Assembly (NCBI GenBank): GCA_964017155.1
Contig: OZ024861.1
Location: 26,056,627-26,120,626, forward strand
Source: Oasisia sp. SBJ-2009
Lineage: Eukaryota; Annelida; Polychaeta; Sabellida; Siboglinidae
Direction of reading: 5' to 3'
DNA: 64,000 nucleotides
Below, piece after piece: positions 1 through 9,114 of the stretch. The translations under genes and the position numbers were made by a program. Every line of letters starts with the position of its first letter. Within the stretch, counting starts at the first letter, position 1. The notes beneath the pieces were generated by a model, which did no database searches, had not been told where the DNA came from, and saw only the letters and a list, made by a program, of their open reading frames with translations.

Positions 1-312
1 ACGGCACGGCACGGCACGGCACGGCACGGCACGGCACGGCACGGCACGGCACGGCACGGCACGGCACGGCACGGCACGGCACGGCACGGCACGGCACGGC
101 ACGGCACGGCACGGCACGGCACGGCACGGCACGGCACGGCACGGCACGGCACGGCACGGCACGGCACGGCACGGCACGGCACGGCACGGCACGGCACGGC
201 ACGGCACGGCACGGCACGGCACGGCACGGCACGGCACGGCACGGCACGGCACGGCACGGCACGGCACGGCACGGCACGGCACGGCACGGCACGGCACGGC
301 ACGGCACGGCAC
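1..312. repeat. (ACGGC)n pentanucleotide microsatellite
   Basis: About 62 uninterrupted copies of ACGGC run from the first base to about 312 and stop at ACAGTATAG. No variant unit was seen. The array begins outside the window, so its full length is unknown. Every unit carries a CpG, unlike the AT-rich DNA that follows. No coding role is suggested. Confidence 0.98.
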
Positions 313-894
313 AGTATAGTGACCCGTGGCTCATTATACATAGGAAATTGTAAAACTTTGCCAATTTGGATAGTTATGGGTTTGTAGATTTATCTTTCAA
401 ACATAGCAGTGAAATGTCTATTTGATAGTTATAAAAAACTGTGTTTTGGTAGGGGTGGGGAGGTCATATTTATGTGGCATAGTATATTGATGTATGGCTC
501 TTTATACATAGACCGTTGTAAAATGTTATGACCCGCCACCCACCCCACCTAAACACATTTGTCTTGTTGTAGTTATCAAATTGATATATACTGTGATGCG
601 TGTATGGTTCATAATTCCTACTCAGACACAAAACCACCCAAATTGGATTTGATAAAATCTATTATGAGCATCAGGCAACATATTATACCTTAGAAATATG
701 ACCCTACCCCCACCGCATAGCATTGATTCTGTTATTATCAAATTGATATTTACTGTGATGATTATACAAATCTTACACTGTCACATAATCATATACATTG
801 ACAATTGTTTTACCAATTTACTATTATGAGTCATGGGTCAATATACTATACCATAGAAAAATTATCGTAAGTTCTTGCTGCCTTTGAACAAAGC
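313..894. repeat. AT-rich spacer with diverged ~160-170 bp repeats
   Basis: No gene is seen. Short blocks recur at similar spacing. TGGCTC..TTATACATAG..TTGTAAAA appears at about 327 and again at about 495 (offset 168). TTATCAAATTGATAT.TACTGTGATG appears at about 573 and about 735 (offset 162). TATGACCC followed by a C-rich tract appears at about 529 and about 699. This looks like two to three decayed tandem copies of a ~165-bp satellite monomer. The blocks between the conserved words are too diverged to align by eye, so the exact monomer boundaries are uncertain. Confidence 0.5.
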
Positions 895-972
895 GGGGGC
901 GGGGGCGGGGGCGGGGGCGGGGGCGGGGGCGGGGGCGGGGGCGGGGGCGGGGGCGGGGGCGGGGGCGGGGGC
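895..972. repeat. (GGGGGC)13 hexanucleotide block
   Basis: Thirteen perfect GGGGGC units form the left part of a larger G-rich hexamer array. G5 runs separated by a single C are strong candidates for G-quadruplex formation on the + strand. The block passes into GGGGAC through one GGGGAC and one further GGGGGC (973-984), so the variant change is polar, not mixed along the array. Confidence 0.97.
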
Positions 973-1924
973 GGGGACGGGGGCGGGGACGGGGACGGGG
1001 ACGGGGACGGGGACGGGGACGGGGACGGGGACGGGGACGGGGACGGGGACGGGGACGGGGACGGGGACGGGGACGGGGACGGGGACGGGGACGGGGACGG
1101 GGACGGGGACGGGGACGGGGACGGGGACGGGGACGGGGACGGGGACGGGGACGGGGACGGGGACGGGGACGGGGACGGGGACGGGGACGGGGACGGGGAC
1201 GGGGACGGGGACGGGGACGGGGACGGGGACGGGGACGGGGACGGGGACGGGGACGGGGACGGGGACGGGGACGGGGACGGGGACGGGGACGGGGACGGGG
1301 ACGGGGACGGGGACGGGGACGGGGACGGGGACGGGGACGGGGACGGGGACGGGGACGGGGACGGGGACGGGGACGGGGACGGGGACGGGGACGGGGACGG
1401 GGACGGGGACGGGGACGGGGACGGGGACGGGGACGGGGACGGGGACGGGGACGGGGACGGGGACGGGGACGGGGACGGGGACGGGGACGGGGACGGGGAC
1501 GGGGACGGGGACGGGGACGGGGACGGGGACGGGGACGGGGACGGGGACGGGGACGGGGACGGGGACGGGGACGGGGACGGGGACGGGGACGGGGACGGGG
1601 ACGGGGACGGGGACGGGGACGGGGACGGGGACGGGGACGGGGACGGGGACGGGGACGGGGACGGGGACGGGGACGGGGACGGGGACGGGGACGGGGACGG
1701 GGACGGGGACGGGGACGGGGACGGGGACGGGGACGGGGACGGGGACGGGGACGGGGACGGGGACGGGGACGGGGACGGGGACGGGGACGGGGACGGGGAC
1801 GGGGACGGGGACGGGGACGGGGACGGGGACGGGGACGGGGACGGGGACGGGGACGGGGACGGGGACGGGGACGGGGACGGGGACGGGGACGGGGACGGGG
1901 ACGGGGACGGGGACGGGGACGGGG
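973..1924. repeat. (GGGGAC)n hexanucleotide array, about 156 perfect units
   Basis: After a GGGGAC-GGGGGC transition at 973-984, perfect GGGGAC units run from 985 to 1920 (936 bp, 156 units) and end in GGGG at 1921-1924. The + strand is a continuous series of G4 runs with AC loops (G-quadruplex prone); the complementary C-rich strand could form i-motifs. All frames are open because the repeat contains no stop, which gives artefactual long dipeptide ORFs (Thr-Gly on +, Arg-Pro on -). I do not regard these as genes. The absence of visible interruptions suggests recent expansion, or consensus smoothing during assembly. Confidence 0.97.
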
Positions 1925-1945
1925 ATATATATATATTGTATGTTT

Positions 1946-2003
<58 letters not shown>

Positions 2004-2013
2004 CTCTCCCGTC

Positions 2014-2053
<40 letters not shown>
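1925..2053. repeat. (TA)n dinucleotide repeat with interruptions
   Basis: Three alternating AT/TA blocks lie at about 1925-1936, 1948-2000 and 2019-2053. They are separated by TTGTATGTTTTG and by a C-rich 18-mer at 2001-2018. The reverse complement of the C-rich interruption contains GACGGGAGAGGGG, which resembles a degenerate GGGGAC unit in inverted orientation. The G-rich array and this segment could therefore fold back across the TA block. Confidence 0.95.
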
Positions 2054-2055
<2 letters not shown>

Positions 2056-2204
2056 CGGTATGCAAATCATATTATAAAAATACCTCCTTAATAGATATTT
2101 GTTATGTGTATTCCACAATCATACATTCTAGATAATAGTTGAAAAATGGCGTTCTTACTTAGCATGTTAGGAATGGCAAAGCAATTAAAAAAATACGATT
2201 TGTT

Positions 2205-2244
2205 TTCTATGTGTGGTGCAACATATTCTATGTGTGATGCAACA
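2205..2244. repeat. Short tandem duplication (2 x 21 bp)
   Basis: TTCTATGTGTGGTGCAACA at 2205 recurs as TTCTATGTGTGATGCAACA at 2226 with one substitution (G to A). The period is 21 bp. It is probably a replication-slippage product. Confidence 0.85.
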
Positions 2245-2937
2245 AGTATTCCAATTCCATTATACCTATACTGCTTTATGTTGTCATATATGCAGTTACA
2301 CATTACTACAAAGGATACATACAAGATGACCTGTTAAATGGCCCATGCCTGACCAGTGTCTAGCTAAACTTTCCAGGGTGGCTCCCATTTGTTGTCAAGT
2401 GTCAGTCAGTCTCTAGGGAATTTGCCCTGCACCCTACACAGCCAACCCCATGGTGTCATTTGTAACCACTGGGCAGTTTCTGATAATGACCACTTAGCTT
2501 CATACAACACATTCTCTGGATAGATGCATAATATGACATGTTAATCTAATAATGTAGATTAAGCATCATAATACAAAACACAGTATCTGACTAAACATGA
2601 ATAATACTATGTACTATGCAACTCATATAACCAACACTCTAAAAGTCATTAAGACCCGCCCTTCTGTTTACATGCAACCAATGGGGGTCAATTCCAGCAT
2701 CCTGGTGTGCTGGCTCAAAGCAATTCTACATATATTGTGAAAATCCTTATAACTAAATTATTGCTTAAAACACCCATCCAATATTAGGTCAGTTAATGCA
2801 CAGTCTTCCATTGTACAATGTGGTACAATTATATAGAGGAATTAATACCTTAAAAGTATGCTTTACCAAGGCTTGGTCAAACACACGTGACATGTGACAG
2901 TTTATCCCATAATGTTAGAGTAACTGGTTAATCGATT

Positions 2938-2964
2938 ATTATAATTATTTAAATAAATTATAAT
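2938..2964. other. AT-rich inverted repeat
   Basis: ATTATAATT at 2938-2946 is matched by AATTATAAT at 2956-2964, giving a 9-bp perfect stem around an A/T-only spacer. It could extrude as a cruciform. No function can be assigned. Confidence 0.6.
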
Positions 2965-3122
2965 CAACACTTGGCAATTAAATCATGAAAATGAAGTTTA
3001 ACAAAATAAAGACTATAACAATATCCATCACCACTGGTGCTGCCATATTGTGGCTGGTAGCGACATTAAAATGTGATTTAAGATATGTACCGTCTTTTAA
3101 TTAGCCTGTCAATGTATATTAA

Positions 3123-3220
3123 AGGACAGAAAAAGGCTACGGTCATACACCTAATAGAGTTTATACAAAGTAACAACTTCCACATATACTCAATTTTTTA
3201 ACGTCAGCGGTTTACTCAGA
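3123..3220 (+). repeat. Left terminal inverted repeat of the 3123-3966 element
   Basis: This arm pairs with 3864-3966 in reverse complement with scattered substitutions and small indels. The most conserved stretch is the 19-base word TTCCACATATACTCAATTT and its neighbours near 3178-3197. It starts directly after TTAA. Confidence 0.8.
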
Positions 3221-3476
3221 ATGTGACTTTAAAGTATAAAATTCTAACGAAATCCACGATGGTCTAGACGCCGCCATAGGTGAAGGGTTAACTTGCCTTG
3301 GCCATTCAGCGCGCGGCATTCTATATCTCTGCTGAAGCCGGTCAGTTTCCTGCGACGTTGTTAACGGTCAACAACTTCGAGTCTTCGACAGTTCGTTCAG
3401 TTGGCGTGACATCTAGCAGCTGCTTATAGACGTATATCTAAATGTGTGGTTAAATCTATGGTAAACTTTAGTAATT

Positions 3477-3656
3477 ATGCCTTCGTGTTCGGCATACGGT
3501 TGCAATAATAGTTTAAACAACCGGTAGTATTGAAGCAATGGATTCACATTGGTGATTTGCGGGCGTACTGTTTGGAATCCCTCCAGTTCACTTTGCTCGG
3601 TCCATTTTGAGGAGAAATGCTTTGATGTAGACATGTATCATCAGTTGATGGGATGA
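3477..3656 (+). pseudogene. Decayed THAP-type zinc-finger domain
   Basis: Reading from ATG at 3477 gives MPSCSAYGCNNSLNNR and then stops at 3525 and 3531. The same frame continues with a segment containing W-N-P-S-S-S-LCSVHFEEKCFDVD and ends at TGA 3654. Together these match the two halves of a THAP C2CH DNA-binding domain: the N-terminal MP.CSAYGC with two zinc cysteines (residues 4 and 9), and the later LCS.HF..-CF block with the third cysteine and the histidine (residues 40 and 43). The cysteine-to-cysteine spacing is short for the family (about 30 residues where 35-50 is usual). The middle is replaced by unrelated codons with two in-frame stops, so part of the domain has been deleted. Known role of the family: sequence-specific DNA binding in THAP transcription factors and P-element-type transposases. 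Here it lies inside a TIR element and is non-functional. No catalytic domain is visible nearby. Confidence 0.7.
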
Positions 3657-3863
3657 TTTCAGCGATAACAATAATAGACAACTTTATTTTTACCGTCATC
3701 AGCATATTACGCGCGTTGCCGAGTTGCAGCCATTTCATGACAACAGCCAAACCCCATGCAGGGGATCTACGTGGAGAGCGCCTCGATCACCGTCCTTACG
3801 TAATTCTTCGTCTAAGATGGGGTAGCGCATAGTATTTGGATGGCTGGGTGTTAAAAATATGTT

Positions 3864-3966
3864 TCTGGTAAACCGCTGGCGTTAACAAATTGAGTATATG
3901 TGGAAATTGTTACTTTATATTAACTCTATTCGGTGTATGCTACGAAACAGTTAACTTTTTTGTCCT
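3864..3966 (-). repeat. Right terminal inverted repeat of the 3123-3966 element
   Basis: The reverse complement of this arm starts AGGACAAAAAAG and follows the left arm through CAGCGGTTTAC. It carries a few bases of extra sequence near the outer end compared with the left arm. TTAA follows at 3967-3970. Confidence 0.8.
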
Positions 3967-4052
3967 TTAAAATATAATTATGAATATATGTATGTGTTCA
4001 AACTACTACCTTACATTTAGACCATTTGAAAATTTCAAATACCGAGAGAATT

Positions 4053-4509
4053 GGCCTAAGACCACATTTGCATTTTCCATAGGCGACCATTATAACGTTT
4101 CCTTCATTTCCTATTAATCTTGATCAGCTCTCTTATTGACAATTTCACAGCATGTTTACCCTCCACAGACAGAGGTTCAGTGGAAAATTCGTGAACTTTT
4201 AATACCTCAGGCTCCCACAAAGTTCATTCAAACCTTACACCCCTCCATTTCTGCTTGAGCCACCCACGGATTGCCCCTGATTACATCACCAAGCAAAATG
4301 ACAAATGTATTAATACGCAGAAATGCACCGAATGACAGCGGTCGTAATTTGACAGCTCTGATGTCACGCTGCACAAAAACGTCATTTATAATCACTCCAC
4401 ACTACATATGTGCTCACAGAAATCCAGACAACGTGCATAATGCTGCTTTTTTAAGGTACTCTGCGGTCGGGTAATGGCGGACGTGCACATTTTGGTGGTC
4501 TTACGTCAA
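4053..4509. mobile_element. 460-bp module M (first copy, 457 bp): putative discrete element or terminal repeat
   Basis: This segment is singled out by three independent boundaries: the left array end, the right array end, and the internal deletion at 30429/30430 that removes it alone. Near its two ends it has a perfect 9-bp inverted repeat, TAAGACCAC at 4057-4065 and GTGGTCTTA at 4495-4503. In internal copies TCAA lies immediately before it and also forms its last four bases, as expected for a 4-bp target duplication or a microhomology. Its right end contains TTACGTCA (4501-4508), a CRE/ATF-like octamer. No protein is encoded. It could be a MITE-like insertion, or the terminal direct repeat of a compound element whose internal part is the 2071-bp segment. 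An LTR is less likely: the ends are not TG...CA, and no clear primer-binding site or polypurine tract flanks it. Confidence 0.5.
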
Positions 4510-4979
4510 ATAGATTGGCCAAAAACGTCAAAAGTTCACAAAAATTAGTCATACATCAAGAATGACATATAGCTAGATTAACTGTCTAGGGAAATTGACA
4601 CCATCTCGATAATAATTATAATATGCGTCTTCAAAAGTTGCACCCCTCCCAGATAAATAGCACCGTGCGTGGGTTGAAACACGTTTATTCAGAAAGCGAT
4701 AATAGATCAGACGTTTGCCTGAAACTAATGGCACTGTACACAACAAACAGTCCACCACAGTCTCTTAACGATCTGACAGTAACATATAGAGAATATAGAA
4801 GATATATATTTTTTGACAATTTTTTATTAAATGTTGTCAATTTCACCATAAAAATGCAAAAGTCATATTTTTGAACAGCATTTTTTCGGACACGCAAAGT
4901 GCTAAATTTCACGAATTTCTGTATATCGTAATGCTCACCAACTTTGCTTAATTGTATGATGCAATTATGAACTGTGCGT

Positions 4980-4991
4980 CGTATATATACG
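4980..4991. other. 12-bp perfect palindrome CGTATATATACG
   Basis: A self-complementary TATATATA core in a CG frame, repeated once per unit at 2531-bp spacing. It could serve as a TATA element or an unwinding site, but no start site is known here. Confidence 0.4.
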
Positions 4992-5567
4992 TCCCCAGGA
5001 GGGCTCAGAATCACAGGCCAGTTTCTCATAAATTGTCGCAGTATTGAAAGGCCAGGCAGCGTCTTTCGATGGTAATTTCAATTAAATTGTATGTAGAACG
5101 CTGAAATGTGGGACATACATTCAGGAATATACACGTTACATGATGGAAGCATATTCGTGATACACAGTAGAACGTATCTCTTGCGTCAAACAAATTATCA
5201 CCCTACCCCCCTAGCAATAAGCCGCACTTTACTCGGGCGCAACCCATTATATTAGACAGAGACACTTCCATAACCATCACACGTCGTTTTTTATGCCACC
5301 AATTATTTCGCTGGTGTACATACACTATTGAACACATCAGATACAGCTGGTAGATTAGTTACTGTCAGAAAAAAATGTTGGCCAGTGACACCATAGACAC
5401 GAGGCAAATGTTGAATAGACAGTTGCGCCACCCTCTGCCGCAACTTGATCGCTGTAAACGCATTCATTGTGGTAATAATGTTGTTACTAAAACATATCCA
5501 CATTGCTTTTAGTGCATTAAAGAGCATCTTAGATGTTGACAATTCGGATAGAACATACAAATTACCA

Positions 5568-5603
5568 GTGATTTATATAGTTTCTTATCAGACTATATAT
5601 CAC
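5568..5603. other. Hairpin GTGAT..ATATAGT / ACTATAT..ATCAC in each unit
   Basis: GTGATTTATATAGT (5568-5581) can pair with ACTATATATCAC (5592-5603) with a 2-nt bulge and a 10-nt loop. A further GTGAT lies at 5612-5616, so the ATCAC arm could alternatively pair to its right. It precedes the TGACATGTCA/octamer block by about 25 bp. Confidence 0.5.
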
Positions 5604-5626
5604 TTATGTATGTGATTAGTTTAAGC

Positions 5627-5645
5627 TGACATGTCATATGCAAAT
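5627..5645 (+). promoter_or_regulatory. TGACATGTCA palindrome next to a perfect octamer ATGCAAAT
   Basis: TGACATGTCA at 5627-5636 is a perfect 10-bp palindrome. ATGCAAAT at 5638-5645 matches the POU/Oct octamer exactly. Octamers occur in many animal promoters, including distal elements of snRNA genes, but no snRNA or other transcript is recognisable downstream. The pair recurs identically in each unit. Regulatory function is inference only. Confidence 0.25.
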
Positions 5646-5857
5646 ATCTGTATAATTCGGTTATGTTACAGCTGAAAAGTGCAAGACTGTCGACAGGGAT
5701 GGTGTGATAGTTCTTGTAGACAATTTCAACACACTGACACTTCTGTTAGGTGCCCAATTTTAGTTTGTATGAGCATCAATGAACCTAATCGGATTACGGC
5801 AGTCGGGGCATACTTGGATAAAATGCGCTGCTTTCTTATTCTCAGTCACATCTGGGG

Positions 5858-5871
5858 TATATTTAAATATA
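5858..5871. other. 14-bp perfect palindrome TATATTTAAATATA
   Basis: A fully self-complementary A/T block, once per unit. It is a possible easily melted site; no partner elements were recognised. Confidence 0.4.
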
Positions 5872-6562
5872 TTCTCAATTGTGTTCGGTGTTTCAGTTAG
5901 GGTATATATGTCGCTAAAATGAGCAGGTGAAAGATAGTACATTTTTAGACGCGCGTGGACAATCTGCTTCATTCGGCGACCAACAATTGACTAAAATAGA
6001 GGCTGCGTTTAAGGGGTGGGGGTGTAATCAAATGTCCTTTGCTCGCCCGTTGATGCTTATTTTGTGTTCTAAATACGACACAAGCAAGCATCACATAATT
6101 AGGATTAACAAATAGGAAGCTATCGGATGTTCATTTTAGTATTTGCTATTAAGAAACACGCATTTGTAGATGTCGCATACACAGTATAAGTAATGTAATT
6201 GCAGCTAAACTCATCGTACTGGAAATATGTCGTTAATGTGGCGCATTTTTTTAAATACGAAACAAATTATTCACGCTCTTGAACAGGGACATTTGAAGCA
6301 CAAACTCATGCTGTCTTCAATATAGGATATTACGCATGGTGTGTAAAATGCAGCGTGTAACTTCCACATAACCAATATTATCAGTGTATTTTCCTTGCAT
6401 ATCACGCGGTAACTAGCTTGCTAATTGCTTTTAATAACTCTCCTAGATGGAGCATTATCAGTAAATAATGACTCCATTGTGTTACAGTCAATAGCAACTT
6501 CAAATGAAGCAAAACAACAACCTCACGCATCGCTCAAACTACGTTTTCGTGCCTCTTATGTC

Positions 6563-6590
6563 AAAACGGCCGTTTTTCAATTAGGCCTAA
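6563..6590. other. Twin palindromes flanking TCAA at the I/M junction
   Basis: AAAACGGCCGTTTT (6563-6576, perfect 14-bp palindrome) is followed by TCAA (6577-6580) and then TTAGGCCTAA (6581-6590, perfect 10-bp palindrome). The 4-bp TCAA spacer is where the internal deletion at 30429/30430 is joined. The arrangement recurs at every internal junction, but the first array copy lacks the full second palindrome. Confidence 0.7.
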
Positions 6591-9114
6591 GACCACATTT
6601 GCATTTTCCATAGGCGACCATTATAACGTTTCCTTCATTTCCTATTAATCTTGATCAGCTCTCTTATTGACAATTTCACAGCATGTTTACCCTCCACAGA
6701 CAGAGGTTCAGTGGAAAATTCGTGAACTTTTAATACCTCAGGCTCCCACAAAGTTCATTCAAACCTTACACCCCTCCATTTCTGCTTGAGCCACCCACGG
6801 ATTGCCCCTGATTACATCACCAAGCAAAATGACAAATGTATTAATACGCAGAAATGCACCGAATGACAGCGGTCGTAATTTGACAGCTCTGATGTCACGC
6901 TGCACAAAAACGTCATTTATAATCACTCCACACTACATATGTGCTCACAGAAATCCAGACAACGTGCATAATGCTGCTTTTTTAAGGTACTCTGCGGTCG
7001 GGTAATGGCGGACGTGCACATTTTGGTGGTCTTACGTCAAATAGATTGGCCAAAAACGTCAAAAGTTCACAAAAATTAGTCATACATCAAGAATGACATA
7101 TAGCTAGATTAACTGTCTAGGGAAATTGACACCATCTCGATAATAATTATAATATGCGTCTTCAAAAGTTGCACCCCTCCCAGATAAATAGCACCGTGCG
7201 TGGGTTGAAACACGTTTATTCAGAAAGCGATAATAGATCAGACGTTTGCCTGAAACTAATGGCACTGTACACAACAAACAGTCCACCACAGTCTCTTAAC
7301 GATCTGACAGTAACATATAGAGAATATAGAAGATATATATTTTTTGACAATTTTTTATTAAATGTTGTCAATTTCACCATAAAAATGCAAAAGTCATATT
7401 TTTGAACAGCATTTTTTCGGACACGCAAAGTGCTAAATTTCACGAATTTCTGTATATCGTAATGCTCACCAACTTTGCTTAATTGTATGATGCAATTATG
7501 AACTGTGCGTCGTATATATACGTCCCCAGGAGGGCTCAGAATCACAGGCCAGTTTCTCATAAATTGTCGCAGTATTGAAAGGCCAGGCAGCGTCTTTCGA
7601 TGGTAATTTCAATTAAATTGTATGTAGAACGCTGAAATGTGGGACATACATTCAGGAATATACACGTTACATGATGGAAGCATATTCGTGATACACAGTA
7701 GAACGTATCTCTTGCGTCAAACAAATTATCACCCTACCCCCCTAGCAATAAGCCGCACTTTACTCGGGCGCAACCCATTATATTAGACAGAGACACTTCC
7801 ATAACCATCACACGTCGTTTTTTATGCCACCAATTATTTCGCTGGTGTACATACACTATTGAACACATCAGATACAGCTGGTAGATTAGTTACTGTCAGA
7901 AAAAAATGTTGGCCAGTGACACCATAGACACGAGGCAAATGTTGAATAGACAGTTGCGCCACCCTCTGCCGCAACTTGATCGCTGTAAACGCATTCATTG
8001 TGGTAATAATGTTGTTACTAAAACATATCCACATTGCTTTTAGTGCATTAAAGAGCATCTTAGATGTTGACAATTCGGATAGAACATACAAATTACCAGT
8101 GATTTATATAGTTTCTTATCAGACTATATATCACTTATGTATGTGATTAGTTTAAGCTGACATGTCATATGCAAATATCTGTATAATTCGGTTATGTTAC
8201 AGCTGAAAAGTGCAAGACTGTCGACAGGGATGGTGTGATAGTTCTTGTAGACAATTTCAACACACTGACACTTCTGTTAGGTGCCCAATTTTAGTTTGTA
8301 TGAGCATCAATGAACCTAATCGGATTACGGCAGTCGGGGCATACTTGGATAAAATGCGCTGCTTTCTTATTCTCAGTCACATCTGGGGTATATTTAAATA
8401 TATTCTCAATTGTGTTCGGTGTTTCAGTTAGGGTATATATGTCGCTAAAATGAGCAGGTGAAAGATAGTACATTTTTAGACGCGCGTGGACAATCTGCTT
8501 CATTCGGCGACCAACAATTGACTAAAATAGAGGCTGCGTTTAAGGGGTGGGGGTGTAATCAAATGTCCTTTGCTCGCCCGTTGATGCTTATTTTGTGTTC
8601 TAAATACGACACAAGCAAGCATCACATAATTAGGATTAACAAATAGGAAGCTATCGGATGTTCATTTTAGTATTTGCTATTAAGAAACACGCATTTGTAG
8701 ATGTCGCATACACAGTATAAGTAATGTAATTGCAGCTAAACTCATCGTACTGGAAATATGTCGTTAATGTGGCGCATTTTTTTAAATACGAAACAAATTA
8801 TTCACGCTCTTGAACAGGGACATTTGAAGCACAAACTCATGCTGTCTTCAATATAGGATATTACGCATGGTGTGTAAAATGCAGCGTGTAACTTCCACAT
8901 AACCAATATTATCAGTGTATTTTCCTTGCATATCACGCGGTAACTAGCTTGCTAATTGCTTTTAATAACTCTCCTAGATGGAGCATTATCAGTAAATAAT
9001 GACTCCATTGTGTTACAGTCAATAGCAACTTCAAATGAAGCAAAACAACAACCTCACGCATCGCTCAAACTACGTTTTCGTGCCTCTTATGTCAAAACGG
9101 CCGTTTTTCAATTA
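6584..9114. repeat. Array unit 2
   Basis: Full length (2531 bp). Offset 1106 is T. Its module including the TTA edge spans 6581-7040 and its internal segment 7041-9111. Confidence 0.97.

Larger units (their letters stand above)
2054..3122. other. AT-rich spacer, no recognised gene
   Basis: The only open frames here are short (78 codons or fewer) and overlap on opposite strands with no family signature. Stop codons are dense in all frames. I found no tRNA box B, no 5S-like promoter and no splice-bounded long exon. The only structures noted are a 21-bp tandem duplication near 2205 and an AT-rich dyad near 2938. Confidence 0.6.
3123..3966. mobile_element. Non-autonomous DNA transposon with ~100-bp TIRs and TTAA flanks
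   Basis: The two ends are inverted copies of each other over about 100 bp, beginning AGGACA on the left and ending TGTCCT on the right. Matching inner words include ATAGAGTT, AAGTAACAA, TTCCACATATACTCAATTT and CAGCGGTTTAC. TTAA is present immediately outside both ends (3119-3122 and 3967-3970), consistent with a TTAA target-site duplication of the kind made by piggyBac-type transposases and many MITEs. The ends lack the usual piggyBac CCC start, so family assignment is open. The interior holds a broken THAP zinc-finger frame, so the element may be a deletion derivative of a THAP-bearing parent; P elements have THAP domains but make 8-bp duplications, which I do not see. Diverged TIR arms and stop codons indicate an old, inactive copy. 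It ends 86 bp before the 2531-bp array. Confidence 0.75.
4510..6580. repeat. 2071-bp internal segment I of unit 1
   Basis: This is the part of the period between modules. It contains several small overlapping frames on both strands (61-114 codons) but no conserved domain that I can recognise. Notable non-coding structures are CGTATATATACG (4980-4991), a hairpin at 5568-5603, TGACATGTCA plus ATGCAAAT (5627-5645), TATATTTAAATATA (5858-5871) and AAAACGGCCGTTTT (6563-6576), all present in every copy. Confidence 0.8.
4053..6583. repeat. Array unit 1 (reference copy)
   Basis: First full unit. Its left edge reads GAGAATTGGCCTAAG where internal junctions read TTCAATTAGGCCTAAG, so the first copy lacks one A of the TTAGGCCTAA palindrome and diverges completely to its left. 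The unit is AT-rich with stops in all frames. Unit offset 1106 (position 5158) is T. Confidence 0.97.

Noticed and set aside
824..2077. Two ORFs of 400-413 codons over the G-rich hexamer and TA repeats
   Set aside because: They are pure dipeptide translations (Thr-Gly, Arg-Pro, Ile-Tyr) of stop-free microsatellites, with no other evidence of a gene.
2088..2337. Overlapping 78- and 63-codon frames on opposite strands
   Set aside because: Short, AT-rich, no motif, and partly produced by the 21-bp duplication.
3413..3750. Minus-strand frames of 68 and 73 codons inside the TIR element
   Set aside because: They are shadows opposite the THAP remnant, which is the frame with a recognisable family signature.
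4685..5029. 114-codon minus-strand frame repeated in every array unit, plus the smaller 61-85 codon frames
   Set aside because: No recognisable domain. Overlapping frames on both strands are of similar length. Because the copies are nearly identical, the substitution pattern cannot show coding selection.
4053..6583. Hammerhead ribozyme in the tandem unit
   Set aside because: Several CTGAT words occur on both strands, but none has the CTGANGA core followed by a stem and GAAA; CTGATAAGAAAC on the minus strand (complement of about 5582-5593) lacks both the core G and a stem II.
4053..6583. LTR retrotransposon with M as the LTR
   Set aside because: Module ends are not TG...CA. There is no convincing tRNA primer site or polypurine tract beside it in either orientation, and no gag/pol sequence in the 2071-bp segment. 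A degenerate derivative cannot be fully excluded.
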